A stretch of DNA of 64,000 nucleotides from Argopecten irradians (taxonomy: Eukaryota > Mollusca > Bivalvia > Pectinida > Pectinidae): the NCBI RefSeq assembly GCF_041381155.1, contig NC_091137.1, positions 15,061,765 to 15,125,764 on the forward strand, written 5' to 3'. The translations under genes were made by a program, and so were the position numbers. The notes under the pieces were generated by a model that ran no database searches, was not told the DNA's origin, and worked only from the letters and a program-made list of their open reading frames with translations. This document shows, piece by piece, positions 43,801 to 56,800 of this stretch. Each line of letters begins with the position of its first letter. The first letter of the stretch is position 1.

Positions 43801-44395
43801 ATTACACACCAATGTGCTTTGATTCAAATCACAAATATAGATTCTGAATAGGAGGTCGACACTTAAAGAAGTTCGTCCAAACTGAGAATGAACAGAGACG
43901 CCATTCATGCTTAAACTATGTGACTACTGAATATATTATTGACACATAATAAAAATAAATAAGATTTATAAATGGCCTTTTATGCGTCTTTCCTCCGAAG
44001 CCTATTGTCTATGTATATGAATCTCTCAGCTACATGTCTGACATTCGACCACCCCAGCCGAGGTTAGAAGTCTTTCAACAATGTCGCAGTGTCCCGGAGT
44101 TGTTAAGACTATTATGGACCGATATAGTTCATATGGAGACCACCACTGCGAAGAAATAGAATATAGAAACATAGGAAGGCTACCCCGACCAAAACTTCAT
44201 TAAGGCAATGGTGGAAGAATGAAAACGTAAGAGTCTGACGCTCGGCCACCAAAAGCACGCATCAAGGTGACAGACTCTATTAACGTAAGTTGCTCTAAAT
44301 TCGATTAGCATGAATCAGATACGGAAACAATATAATACTGGTTGTTAGATTGTTGAAGAATTTTGAAACTCTACCTGCAATGTCCAGACATGGGT
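40832..44395. other. Upstream intron and intergenic region
   Basis: This 3.5 kb contains the 5' intron or promoter of the TRIM-like gene. Apart from a SINE head near 42050 and a small TA tract near 42768-42785, I see no gene, RNA or repeat. Confidence 0.4.
42046..42130 (+). repeat. tRNA-like head of a type A SINE
   Basis: TAGTCGCCGAGTGGTCAAGG matches a tRNA-Ser/Leu type A box, and GCGATTTCGAAACCTACGAT a degenerate B box, followed by GGACAGTGGCCATGGACT. The order matches the head of the type A SINE whose body is seen at 12217 and 28690. The body is missing here. Confidence 0.5.
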
Positions 44396-47300
44396 ACACA
44401 GTGAAAGAATGTTAGAAACTAGACAACAAATGTCAGACACTCGACCTCCATGGTCCAGAGGTGGGGACCTAATAGAAGAATGGCAGACACTCGATCACCA
44501 CGATCCAAAGGGGGGGGGGGGGGGGCGGGGGTACCAAACGGTAGAATGTCAAGACTATCGGCCACTGCGGTCCAGATGTGGAGTCCTTATGGAAGAATGG
44601 CAGACACTCGATCACAACGGTCCATGGAGGGTACCAAATGGAAGAATGTCAGACACTCGACCTCCGCTGTCCAGAGATGGAGACCTAACAGAAGAACGGT
44701 AGATATTCGACTAACGCGGTCCAGAGGTGGAGACTAAATGGAAGAATGGTAGACACGCGACCATCGCGGTCCAGAGTTGAAGACCTTATAAAAGAATGGC
44801 AGACACTTGACTACCGCGGTCCAGAGGAGGAGACCTAATAGAAGAATGGCAGACACTCGACATCCGCGGTCCAGAGGTGGAATACTCATTGAAGAACGGC
44901 AGACACTCGACTACCGTGGTCCAAAGGGGGGGGGGGGGGGGGGTACCAAACGGTAGAATGTCAGACTATCGGCCACTGCGGTCCAGATGTGGAGTCCTTA
45001 TGGAAGAATGGCAGACACTCGATCACAACGGTCCATGGAGGGTACCAAATGGAAGAATGTCAGACACTCGACCTCCGCTGACCTAACAGAAGAACGGTAG
45101 ACATTCGACTAACGCGGTCCAGAGGTGGAGACTTAATGGAAGAATGGTAGACACGCGACCATCGCGGTCCAGAGTTGAAGACCTTATAAAAGAATGGCAG
45201 ACACTTGACTACCGCGGTCCAGAGGAGGAGACCTAATAGAAGAACGGCAGACACTCGACATCCGCGGTCCAGAGGTGGAATACTCATTGAAGAACGGCAG
45301 ACACTCGACTACCGTGGTCCAAAGGGGGGGGGGGGGGGGGGGGGGTACCAAACGGTAGAATGTCAGACTATCGGCCACTGCGGTCCAGATGTGGAGTCCT
45401 TATGGAAGAATGGCAGACACTCGATCACAACGGTCCATGGAGGGTACCAAATGGAAGAATGTCAGACACTCGACCTCCGCTGTCCAGAGATGGAGACCTA
45501 ACAGAAGAACGGTAGATATTCGACTAACGCGGTCCAGAGGTGGAGACTTAATGGAAGAATGGTAGACACGCGACCATCGCGGTCCAGAGTTGAAGACCTT
45601 ATAAAAGAATGGCAGACACTTGACTACCGCGGTCCAGAGGAGGAGACCTAATAGAAGAACGGCAGACACTCGTCATCCGCGGTCCAGAGGTGGAATACTC
45701 ATTGAAGAACGGCAGACACTCGACTACCGTGGTCCAAGGGGGGGGGGGGGGGAGGGGGTACCAAACGGTAGAATGTCAGACTATCGGCCACTGCGGTCCA
45801 GATGTGGAGTCCTTATTGAAGAATGGCAGACACTCGATCACAACGGTCCATGGAGGGTACCAAATGGAAGAATGTCAGACACTCGACCTCCGCTGTCCAG
45901 AGATGGAGACCTAACAGAAGAACGGTAGATATTCGACTAACGCGGTCCAGAGGTGGAGACTTAATGGAAGAATGGTAGACACGCGACCATCGCGGTCCAG
46001 AGTTGAAGACCTTATAAAAGAATGGCATACACTTGACTACCGCGGTCCAGAGGAGGAGACCTAATAGAAGAACGGCAGACACTCGACATCCGCGGTCCAG
46101 AGGTGGAATACTCATTGAAGAACGGCAGACACTCGACTACCGTGGTCCAAAGGGGGGGGGGGGAGTACCAAACGGTAGAATGTCAGACTATCGGCCACTG
46201 CGGTCAAGATGTGGAGTCCTTATGGAAGAATGGCAGACACTCGATCACAACGGTCCATGGAGGGTACCAAATGGAAGAATGTCAGACACTCGACCTCCGC
46301 TGACCTAACAGAAGAACGGTAGACATTCGACTAACGCGGTCCAGAGGTGGAGACTTAATGGAAGAATGGTAGACACGCGACCATCGCGGTCCAGAGTTGA
46401 AGACCTTATAAAAGAATGTCAGACACTTGACTACCGCGATCCAGAGGAGGAGACCTAATAGAAGAACGGCAGACACTCGACATCCGCGGTCCAGAGGTGG
46501 AATACTCATTGAAGAACGGCAGACACTCGACTACCGTGGTCCAGGGGGGGGGGGGGGGGGGGGGTACCAAACGGTAGAATGTCAGACTATCGGCCACTGC
46601 GGTCCAGATGTGGAGTCCTTATGGAAGAATGGCAGACACTCGATCACAACGGTCCATGGAGGGTACCAAATGGAAGAATGTCAGACACTCGACCTCCGCT
46701 GACCTAACAGAAGAACGGTAGACATTCGACTAACGCGGTCCAGAGGTGGAGACGTAATGGAAGACACGCGACCATCGCGGTCCAGAGTTGGAGACCTTAT
46801 AGAAGAATGGCAGACACTCGACAACCGCGGTCCAGAGGAGGAGACATAATAGAAGAACGGCAGACACTCGATATCCGCGGTTCGGAGGTGGAATACTCAT
46901 TGAAGAACAGCAGACACTCGACTACCGTGGTCAAAGGGGGGGGGGGGGGAGTACCAAACGGTAGAATGTCAGACTATCGGCCACTGCGGTCCAGATGTGG
47001 AGTCCTTATGGAAGAATGGCAGACACTCGATCACAACGGTCCATGGAGGGTACCAAATGGAAGAATGTCAGACACTCGACCTCCGCTGTCCAGAGATGGA
47101 GACCTAACAGAAGAACGGTAGATATTCGACTAACGCGGTCCAGAGGTGGAGACTTAATGGAAGAATGGTAGACACGCGACCATCGCGGTCCAGAGTTGAA
47201 GACCTTATAAAAGAATGGCAGACACTTGACTACCGCGGTCCAGAGGAGGAGACCTAATAGAAGAACGGCAGACACTCGTCATCCGCGGTCCAGAGGTGGA

Positions 47301-50085
47301 ATACTCATTGAAGAACGGCAGACACTCGACTACCGTGGTCCAAGGGGGGGGGGGGGGGGTACCAAACGGTAGAATGTCAGACTATCGGCCACTGCGGTCC
47401 AGATGTGGAGTCCTTATGGAAGAATGGCAGACACTCGATCACAACGGTCCATGGAGGGTACCAAATGGAAGAATGTCAGACACTCGACCTCCGCTGTCCA
47501 GAGATGGAGACCTAACAGAAGAACGGTAGATATTCGACTAACGCGGTCCAGAGGTGGAGACTTAATGGAAGAATGGTAGACACGCGACCATCGCGGTCCA
47601 GAGTTGAAGACCTTATAGAAGAATGGCAGACACTCGACAACCGCGGTCCAGAGGAGGAGACATAATAGAAGAACGGCAGACACTCGATATCCGCGGTCCA
47701 GAGGTGGAATACTCATTGAAGAACGGCAGACACTCGACTACCGTGGTCCAAAGGGGGGGGGGGGAGTACCAAACGGTAGAATGTCAGACTATCGGCCACT
47801 GCGGTCCAGATGTGGAGTCCTTATGGAAGAATGGCAGACACTCGATCACAACGGTCCATGGAGGGTACCAAATGGAAGAATGTCAGACACTCGACCTCCG
47901 CTGACCTAACAGAAGAACGGTAGACATTCGACTAACGCGGTCCAGAGGTGGAGACTTAATGGAAGAATGGTAGACACGCGACCATCGCGGTCCAGAGTTG
48001 AAGACCTTATAAAAGAATGGCAGACACTTGACTACCGCGGTCCAGAGGAGGAGACCTAATAGAAGAACGGCAGACACTCGTCATCCGCGGTCCAGAGGTG
48101 GAATACTCATTGAAGAACGGCAGACACTCGACTACCGTGGTCCAAGGGGGGGGGGGGGGGGGGTACCAAACGGTAGAATGTCAGACTATCGGCCACTGCG
48201 GTCCAGATGTGGAGTCCTTATGGAAGAATGGCAGACACTCGATCACAACGGTCCATGGAGGGTACCAAATGGAAGAATGTCAGACACTCGACCTCCGCTG
48301 ACCTAACAGAAGAACGGTAGACATTCGACTAACGCGGTCCAGAGGTGGAGACTTAATGGAAGAATGGTAGACACGCGACCATCGCGGTCCAGAGTTGAAG
48401 ACCTTATAAAAGAATGTCAGACACTTGACTACCGCGATCCAGAGGAGGAGACCTAATAGAAGAACGGCAGACACTCGACATCCGCGGTCCAGATGTGAAA
48501 TACTCATTGAAGAACGGCAGACACTCGACTACCGTGGTCCATGGTTGGAGACCTAAGAGAAGAACGGCAGACACTCGACCACTGTGGTCCATAGTTGGAG
48601 ACCTAATAGAAGAACGGCATACATTTGACCACCGCGGTCCAGAGGTTGAGACCTTATAGAAAAATGGCAGACACTCAACAACCGCGGTCCAGTGGTGAAG
48701 ACCTAATAGAAGAACGACAGACATTTGACCACCGCGGTGGAGTCCTCATAGAAGAATGGCAGACACTCGATCACCGCTGTTCAAAGGTGGAGGCATAATA
48801 GAAGAACAGCAGATACTTGCTCACCGGTTTCAGAGGTGGAGACATAGTGGGGAAATGCTAGAAACTCGACTACCAGAAGTGAAGACCTCATGGAAGAATG
48901 GCAGATACTTGACCACCGCAGTCCAGAGGTTGGATATAGTAGGAAATGTTAGAAACTCGACAACCACGGTCCAGAGGTGGAGACCTAAAGCAAGAATGGA
49001 AGACACTCGACTACCACGGTCCAGAGGTGGAGACCTAATAGAAGAGTGGCAGACAATTGACCACCTCGGTCCGGAGATGGAGACGTAATGGAAGAATGGT
49101 AGACACGCGACCATCGCGGTCCAGAGGTTGGATATAGTAGGAAATGTTAGAAACTCGCAACCACGGTCCAGAGGTGGAGACCTAAAGCAAGAATGGCAGA
49201 CACTCGACTACCTCTGTCCAGAGGAGACCTAATAGAAGAATGGCAGACACTCGATTACCCCGGTCCAGAGGTGGAGACGTAATGGAAGAATGGTAGACAC
49301 GCGACCATCGCGGTCCAGAGGAGGAGACCTAATAGAAAAACGGCAGACACTCGATATCCGCGGTTCGGAGGTGGCGTCCTCATAGAAGAACGGAAAACAC
49401 TCAACTACGGTGGTCCATAGTTGGAGACCTAATGGAAGAATGGTAGACACGCGACCATCGCGGTCCAGAGGTTGAGACCTTATAGAAGAATGGCAGACAC
49501 TCGATCACCGCGGTCAAAGGTGGGTACCAAATGGAAAAATGTCAGACACAATACCTCTGCGGTCCAGAGGTGGGGAGCTTATGGAGGAATGGCAGATACT
49601 CGACTACCGCAGTCCAGAGGTGTAGACCTAATGGAAGAATAGCAGATACTCGACCACCCCGGTCCAGAGATGGAGACATAATGGAAAATGTTAGAAACTT
49701 GACCACTACCGTCCAGAGGTAGAAACCTAATCCGAAAATGTCAGACTAGACCACCTCAATCCAAAGAGGGGTACTTAATGGAAGAATGTCAGACTCCTGA
49801 CCACTGCGGTCCAGAGGTGGAGACCTAGTGGTGAAATGTTAGACACTCGATCACTGCGGTTCAGAAGTGAAAGCCTAATGGAAGAATGGCGAACACTCGA
49901 CCACCGCGGTCCAGAGGTGGAGACCTAACAGAAGAATGGCAGACACTCGACCACTGCGGTCCAGAGGTGGAGACCTAATATAAGAATGGCAGACTCTTGA
50001 CCACCTGGGGTGGAGACCTAAAAGAAGAACTTCTGCAGACACTCGACCACCGCAGTAAAGAGGTAGAGACCTAGTGAGCAAAAGT
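44396..50085. repeat. Satellite of ~50-bp monomers, 5.7 kb
   Basis: The basic monomer is about 50 bp (GGTCCAGAGGTGGAGACCTA, then ATAGAAGAATGGCAGACACT, CGACCACCGC). From 44396 to about 48540 the monomers are organised in a higher-order unit. From 48540 to 50085 they are single, more diverged monomers. Open frames of 60-110 codons occur on both strands through lack of stops and are not genes. Confidence 0.97.
44510..48163 (+). repeat. 392-416-bp higher-order repeat with poly(G) tracts
   Basis: Ten G runs start at 44510, 44926, 45324, 45738, 46152, 46544, 46936, 47344, 47753 and 48146. Spacings are 416, 398, 414, 414, 392, 392, 408, 409 and 393 bp. Each run is 12 to 22 G, two being interrupted by one C or A, and is followed by GTACCAAACGGTAGAATGTC. 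Longer and shorter units differ chiefly by a 13-bp deletion that turns CTGTCCAGAGATGGAGACCT into CTGACCT. Confidence 0.97.
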
Positions 50086-53000
50086 CAGATAATGGACTAT
50101 TGTAGAGATTAGAATCTTAGGACTTTATGGCTGTCTTAGGCCCATGATACAGTTTCATTTTATTCTGAAAGTATTTATCCGAGTCCTTTGAAATGACGGC
50201 ATCTCCTGGCTGCAAAGAATTGTGTGTGTGAGTGAGTGTGTGTATGTTTTGGGAGATTGTTATTCAAATTTTCCTCCAAATATGCCATCATGGTGGATTC
50301 CCTTTGGTTCCAGTTGATTTTGCTACATAATATCTGGACAAAAAGTCTTGTCACTTTATGTACAGAGTGCCAGCATCAAAATACAGATTAAACACTATCC
50401 CAACTTAAAAGTTTGCGAAATCAGTGTACTGCTGCAACAACTGCACTATTGTAGCTCTAAAGACTTCTAGACAGAAAATGGTGCCGTCTTTAGAAAGCTA
50501 AAGCAGGTCAGGTACATATATTGTATATTCATTCTACTGCACTTCCATTATGTTCTCCGATAAGTAAACGGAGGAAACTACATAAATATACAAACACATC
50601 TCAAAAAACAAAACAAATCAGGACATTTAAATTTCACATTTAATCTGAGAAACAGAAATAAGTTTGATCGACATAGGTAACGACTGAAATAGAATGTTAT
50701 GAAGCAACATTTGCATAATCATTAACAAATTAGCTTATCACATCACAGGACATATATTTTAATACATGAAAAAACACTAACAAATTTTACTACAGACCTT
50801 AGCATGAAAATAAGTGAGAAGTACTGCACACTTAAATCTGATACACATTGTATATGGGGGTAACTCTGGGGAACACATGCCCCTTTGCGGGGTGACGAAA
50901 CAAGAAGATAACCACTCAACTGGCTTGCGGTATTTTTTATTATTATTGAAACAAGGAGCCAACAGGGCATTCATTTGTCATCTTGATACCTATTTAATCC
51001 AATATAAAACAGATTTTTGAGTCTCAGTTCTGTACATTTCATTTATATCAGTTACAGAGCCCTATTGTTCATTTCCTTTGAAAATTAACAATGTTGTTTT
51101 AATTGCTCTGATCTTCGCTTATTCACCAGTACAGAAGGAACAATGGGTCCCACGTCTTTGCCCTTTACGGACAAGGTCATTTATCAAGTACCCTTCAATC
51201 AAAACACATTGTAGAGATTGTCAGATGAATTTTGTAATTCCAAATACAATATGAAGGGCAGAAGGATAATATATTATATCACATCTGATCTTTTTAAGAA
51301 TGTGACATGAAAAAGATGTTTTACCGTATTGGGTGTAATATTGTATCGTAAATAGATTCAATATTCCAGACTTGGATAAACAAGAGAAGTCTACAAGGTT
51401 TGTGTAGGCAGTATTTCACATAAATTATTGCACATTATATCTTCACATCATTTATCTACATGGTCATTGGAAAAGTAATCTGGTAATGAATAGGGAGGAC
51501 AGGATATGGGAAAGAACAGACGTTGATATTAAGTTTTTAGAATATCAATAAAAAGATAAATGCATACTCCACTATCATTGATTATTTTTGTTTTCTTCAT
51601 TTTGTTCTTGGAAATCTAGACAACACTGAACAATTCTTACAAAATATGGAATAAACACAGTTAACCATACTAGATGGTCTACCAGTTCTCCACACACAAA
51701 CATGATTAATGTACAGATAATTAGTCATATCATGGAGTCCTCCAGTTCCCTATTAAAGGGGTAATACATTATCTTATAAGAACAGCGACATTTACAATAC
51801 ATCAACAAAGTGATAAACAACTACATGTCTTAATACAACATGCAATAAATAGTACATATATTTCTATATAGGAGGTAAAATCCCCCTGGTAAACCGATAC
51901 TATAGATCATTACCAGGGTATTTTTAAAACTCCTTCAACTCAAGTGAATCAGGCAGCAAAACGGACAACTAAAGATTAGGTATAATCCCAAGAAATGCTC
52001 ACTTTTACTTCTTTCAATGATAGCATTTTGATAGGTCTCTTTCAGTAATGATTTGTAACAATATTCTTTAAGATGTTCTTCACTGTAAATTGATGACATA
52101 AAACAAAGGCTTTTGTTCAGATAAATAAAAGCATGAATATATATAAACTACAATGTACTACCGGTATGGCTATATCAACACAAACACATTATTTGGCAGA
52201 TAACTCCTTAATGTAAAACGACAAGAATGATTGAACATTTATGCAAATATCTGTCGTAGATAAAAGATCATATCCAAAATTAGTTTTCCTAAATATAACA
52301 AAAGATGCACACAAATAATCCATCTTTTAAAAAGTGTCTGCGTACTCAAAGCGCTCACATATGATTGTGTGTTAAGTTCACTTTAGTGAAACTTTAACAC
52401 TCGGAATGATTACTTACAAATTTCCACTATTTCAATCACAACAATGATTCTTGTGCATTTTATGAACAAGACAAATCTAATAGTATACTGAATTTTAAAC
52501 AAATGAAATGTACTTTCAACAGAATAACTTCTGAAGATGTATTTAGACAGCTAAAAGGTATCCTACATATGGACACTATAAGTAAGCTTAAGACTCAATT
52601 ACTAGTATGATTCTTGTCATATTGTTCAACATGAGACGTTTTACAGGGTATATTTTTGAAAGACTACATTTACAGAAACTATATACAAGTGTCAACAGCG
52701 GTGCTCTTTGCCCCAAAAGTATGGTTTATCAACCATATATAGCACTACATCAAACAACATCTAGTATACTGGTCCAACACATGATCCACATTGTGTAAAA
52801 AAGGATAATTCTGTAATCTTTCAAGGTCCAATATCAATAACGAGCATGGTATCTACTCTTAACAACAAATAATCGGGTAACAAAACATTCAAACTAGCAC
52901 AAAACTCCTAACACACATCCACACATACGCTCATGTGATCACACATCAACATGTACCCTCGCACGACTTAAAAGCAGTCTATATCACATCAATAAATAAA

Positions 53001-53848
53001 ACAAAGTGATAGTCTTTGGAAGCTAATGGCATCTAAAACCCTACAGCAGTGTCCTACAGAACACATCAGAGGGGACATCTAATTCTATCAAAGTTGGCAT
53101 CTCGCTCACATAAATTATGACCTGGATTTTTTCAAAACATATCATTTAAAGCTTTTGAAAAATAAAACTCTCAGCACTAGTTTTCTTACAACTTGTCTTT
53201 CCTAATCTAAACTATGAAATGTCTAATACCAAAATCATTATTGACCATACACTCGCTGCTTGGTTTTGTTGATAAGAAAAAAAAAAATATAAATTCACAT
53301 TAGCATGGATTATTACAATTTATTACATTATCAATGATACTCTGAAAATAAAATTTGTAATATAAATTATAAAATTAAGAAACTGATCTGAATTAAGCTA
53401 TTAAGGTGTTTAGTGAACTACATTTAAATGACAAGCTCATTGTGGAAATGTTCTTTTATTCGTCATATTCATGACTAGGCTCTTTAGTACTATTCTGACT
53501 ATAACTACTTAGAGTAAGTATATATCCTCCATACACTGCTAACATAGGAATAAACTGACTCACAATAAGTGTTATATTCAACTACTACACACCACTGCTC
53601 AAAGCATGCATTAATAAGGAAAAAGTTTAAATATCATGTACTCAATTAGACTGGTCGGTGTTAACAAGGCCCAGAACTCTGCACACATGTAAACATACAC
53701 AGGTACACTGTGTAACAATGCAGACAATTAATGATCTGTATACCTTCTCATTTTGAATTATGCTATTTTTGGTGTGACATCTTTACAAAACATTCTTGAT
53801 TGTCAACCAGATTTGTTTATATGTCTGCATCTTATATCTGTGAAATGT
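50086..53848. other. Putative Munc18 3' UTR and intergenic sequence
   Basis: This 3.7 kb follows the stop codon of the minus-strand Munc18 gene. It is AT-rich and has no exon or repeat that I recognise. Long 3' UTRs are common for this gene, so much of it may be transcribed; the end is unknown. Confidence 0.4.
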
Positions 53849-56800
53849 CTACGTCGTTAGGGTCTTCAGGTCGCTAAGGAAACCTTCGGGAGTCAGTATA
53901 TGTGTTGAACCTAAAACAGACAACAAGCATATATACATTAGTACTGTTATAATAAAAGGATGGAACAAACTCTAAACCTGCTAACAAGCTACAACACCTT
54001 TAACTCAAGACAACTGAAACTATTAATTATATACCATTATTTAATGTCAAGATAAGAACTAGTCTACAAATGTATATTTATCCTCAAGTATTTTTTTCCC
54101 TTCTGAAAATAAACAATGATTTGATGCCTTGTATGTCTACTCACAATCACCACGGTAGACACTTACCGACCAGAACCTCCCAGTTTTTACACGCCTGAGT
54201 GACTTTGTAGAACACTTACCGACCAGAACCTCCCAGTTTTTACACGCCTGAGTGACTTCGTAGGCACATCTCATCTCAGCGTAAGACAGGCCTCCCATGA
54301 TGAAAATGATGAGTCTCGGTCCACTCTTGTAACTCGCCTGAGTCTTGTCCTTGTGCCAGTGACCATACCGAGCACTGTAAAGAATTTGATCTCTTTACTC
54401 GCTATTTACAAAATTATAAAAGAAAGTAATCATACAATCAAGTCTGGCCATTCAAAGAACAGATACATTTTTCTTTCAAAAGATTGGATCCCTAGTTTAT
54501 TAGATGGTTTTGTTCACTTGTGGAGTGTGAAATCTACAAATGTACCTGTATAACAAATAAACACTTTTTTGGCAACTAACCTCTAACACTCAAATTGAAA
54601 TAGCTTACATTTTCCATTTTTCTATTGTGTTACAAATCAACAACTACTTTGGTTCCTTTAAATCTTCAAACCATTAAGATTTCTAAGGCCATGTTGATCT
54701 TACCTGATTGGTGGCTTCCTCATTCCACTTGACCTTTGAACTCCTCCGGACAGGAATGGGAAGGCACGGGTATCAAGTTTCTCCTCTGTTGCATCCTGGG
54801 TAAAAATAAATTCTGATTGTTTATTCAAGGTATTGTAAGACCCCTATTCACCTTATTCATGACTACCTATTTCTAGCTCTTCTTCTGATGCATTCTGGGT
54901 GTAAAATATTCTGAGCTGTAGTATCAGATAATATGTAGCATGTTCCATAACCAGAATACTTCCATTGTTGTGATAAAAAATTTTGTTGAGTAGAATGCAA
55001 CAATCCAAAACGAACATGAATGTGTCTGCCATATCTCATTTGAAAGTTTCATTTCCGACAACCAAAACAAAGTTATATATGTATATATACATTGTATAAA
55101 TATATATACATATATGGTATTATGTGTCACAATCTCCAAGCCATTTCTTTATTATTTTTTTCTTATCGAACTGCGGGATTGTAATTCTTCTACATAGTTT
55201 GTGACTGGGTATTACTGTATTTTGACAACTATATAGAGTACACTCTGATTTTTGTGTTATAGCTCTATTAATATTCAAATGTCTATCTGTAGTAAGTAGA
55301 TTGTACATTAAAGGCTTACCTCCATGATGTCCTTGATGAAGGGCGACCAACGTGACACTTGGTATGTGTTCTCGTTCCTCTCGCGCCGGTTTGTGGAGTG
55401 GTATGGCTGAGAAGGCTTCTTCCTCCCGCCCTGTAGGTACAAACACATAACAACATCAGTACAGCTCCACTAGAATACCAATATAAAGCTCAATAAACAT
55501 AGTGTACATTACAATATCAACTATAAACGACATACTAGATACACAATATGTTATAATCTCAGCTGTACAATATCATAATGTCCATAATGTCTTAACACTT
55601 TCATGTATGTATTTAAACAGATCAACATTAATAGGAATTACTCCAACAGATTTCAGCATGTTTCTGATAGATGTTTCATTCTCCTGATAAAAAGAACACA
55701 GGTGATTGACAAGTATAAGGAAATATACCCAGTACATTTCTCTGAGTATAACTTAAAAACTATGGTGAATCGACTAGAACAGTGAAATAAACTAATGATA
55801 CTTGTGGGAATATATTCACTTGTGTATTTTTTTTTCTCAATCCAATGCATGCATAAAGGATATAAACATTTCATACAGATAGTGGAGAGTGAAGGTTTTC
55901 AGGTTTGATTGTCCATTAAAAAAATCTTGGAAATTTACACTACAGAAACAACGAGTTAAAACATCTAAAAAGATGTTCATTATAGAAAATAGGGACAAAA
56001 TAAAAATATTTTAGAGGATTTAGAAGTTCATTTCAATATTTCAGAGAAAACGTTTAAGAGATCAGATACAACATTTATTTAATATAATTACCAAGCATGC
56101 CACATTTCATTGAAAGTGCCTTCCCATGCATCTTTACTTACTCTTTGTTATTGACTAGGCCTGATATACAGGGTAACAGAACAATGGTGACAGGTCTATA
56201 TATTACATAGTGTACTGGGTCCACATATCACAATCAATGTACAATTAACAAGCTTACAGTAAGTGTTGCAAACACATCCCCTGTCATTGATTACATTTTC
56301 TTATCTATGGCGAGTTATTATTGCTTAGTCATTCTGTCATTGTATGAAGTTTGAACAAATTCTGTTGATGTATTCTGAAGTTATCGTCCAGAAACGAAAA
56401 ATTTGTGAAACAAACTATTTTTAGTAACAGTGACCTTTGTAGTTGACCTTTTGACCCCAAATTCAATCACAAGCTATGTTATCTCCTATCTTCTTATAAT
56501 TGTATGAAGTTTGAACAAATTCCGTTAATGCGTTCTCAAGTTGTCATTCGGAAACTAAAATTTGTGAAACAATCTATTTTTAGTAACAGTGACCTTTATA
56601 GTTGATCTTTTGACCCCAAATTCAATCCCAATTTGTATTTTCTTATATGCTACCATTGTGTGAAATTTGATCAAAATCCCTTGATGTTTTCTCAAGATAT
56701 CATCTAGAAACTAATTTTTTTTTAAACAATCTATTTTAGTAACAGTGACCTTTGTAGTTAGGAAATAGGGGAATGTTTTCTTAAATAGATGTGATTTTGA

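Noticed and set aside
44409..50081. Many overlapping frames of 60-110 codons on both strands
   Set aside because: Products of a stop-poor satellite; poly(G) runs of varying length would shift every frame.
50777..51020. Short overlapping frames on both strands as small genes
   Set aside because: No start context, relatives or splice signals; the region is the probable 3' UTR of Munc18.
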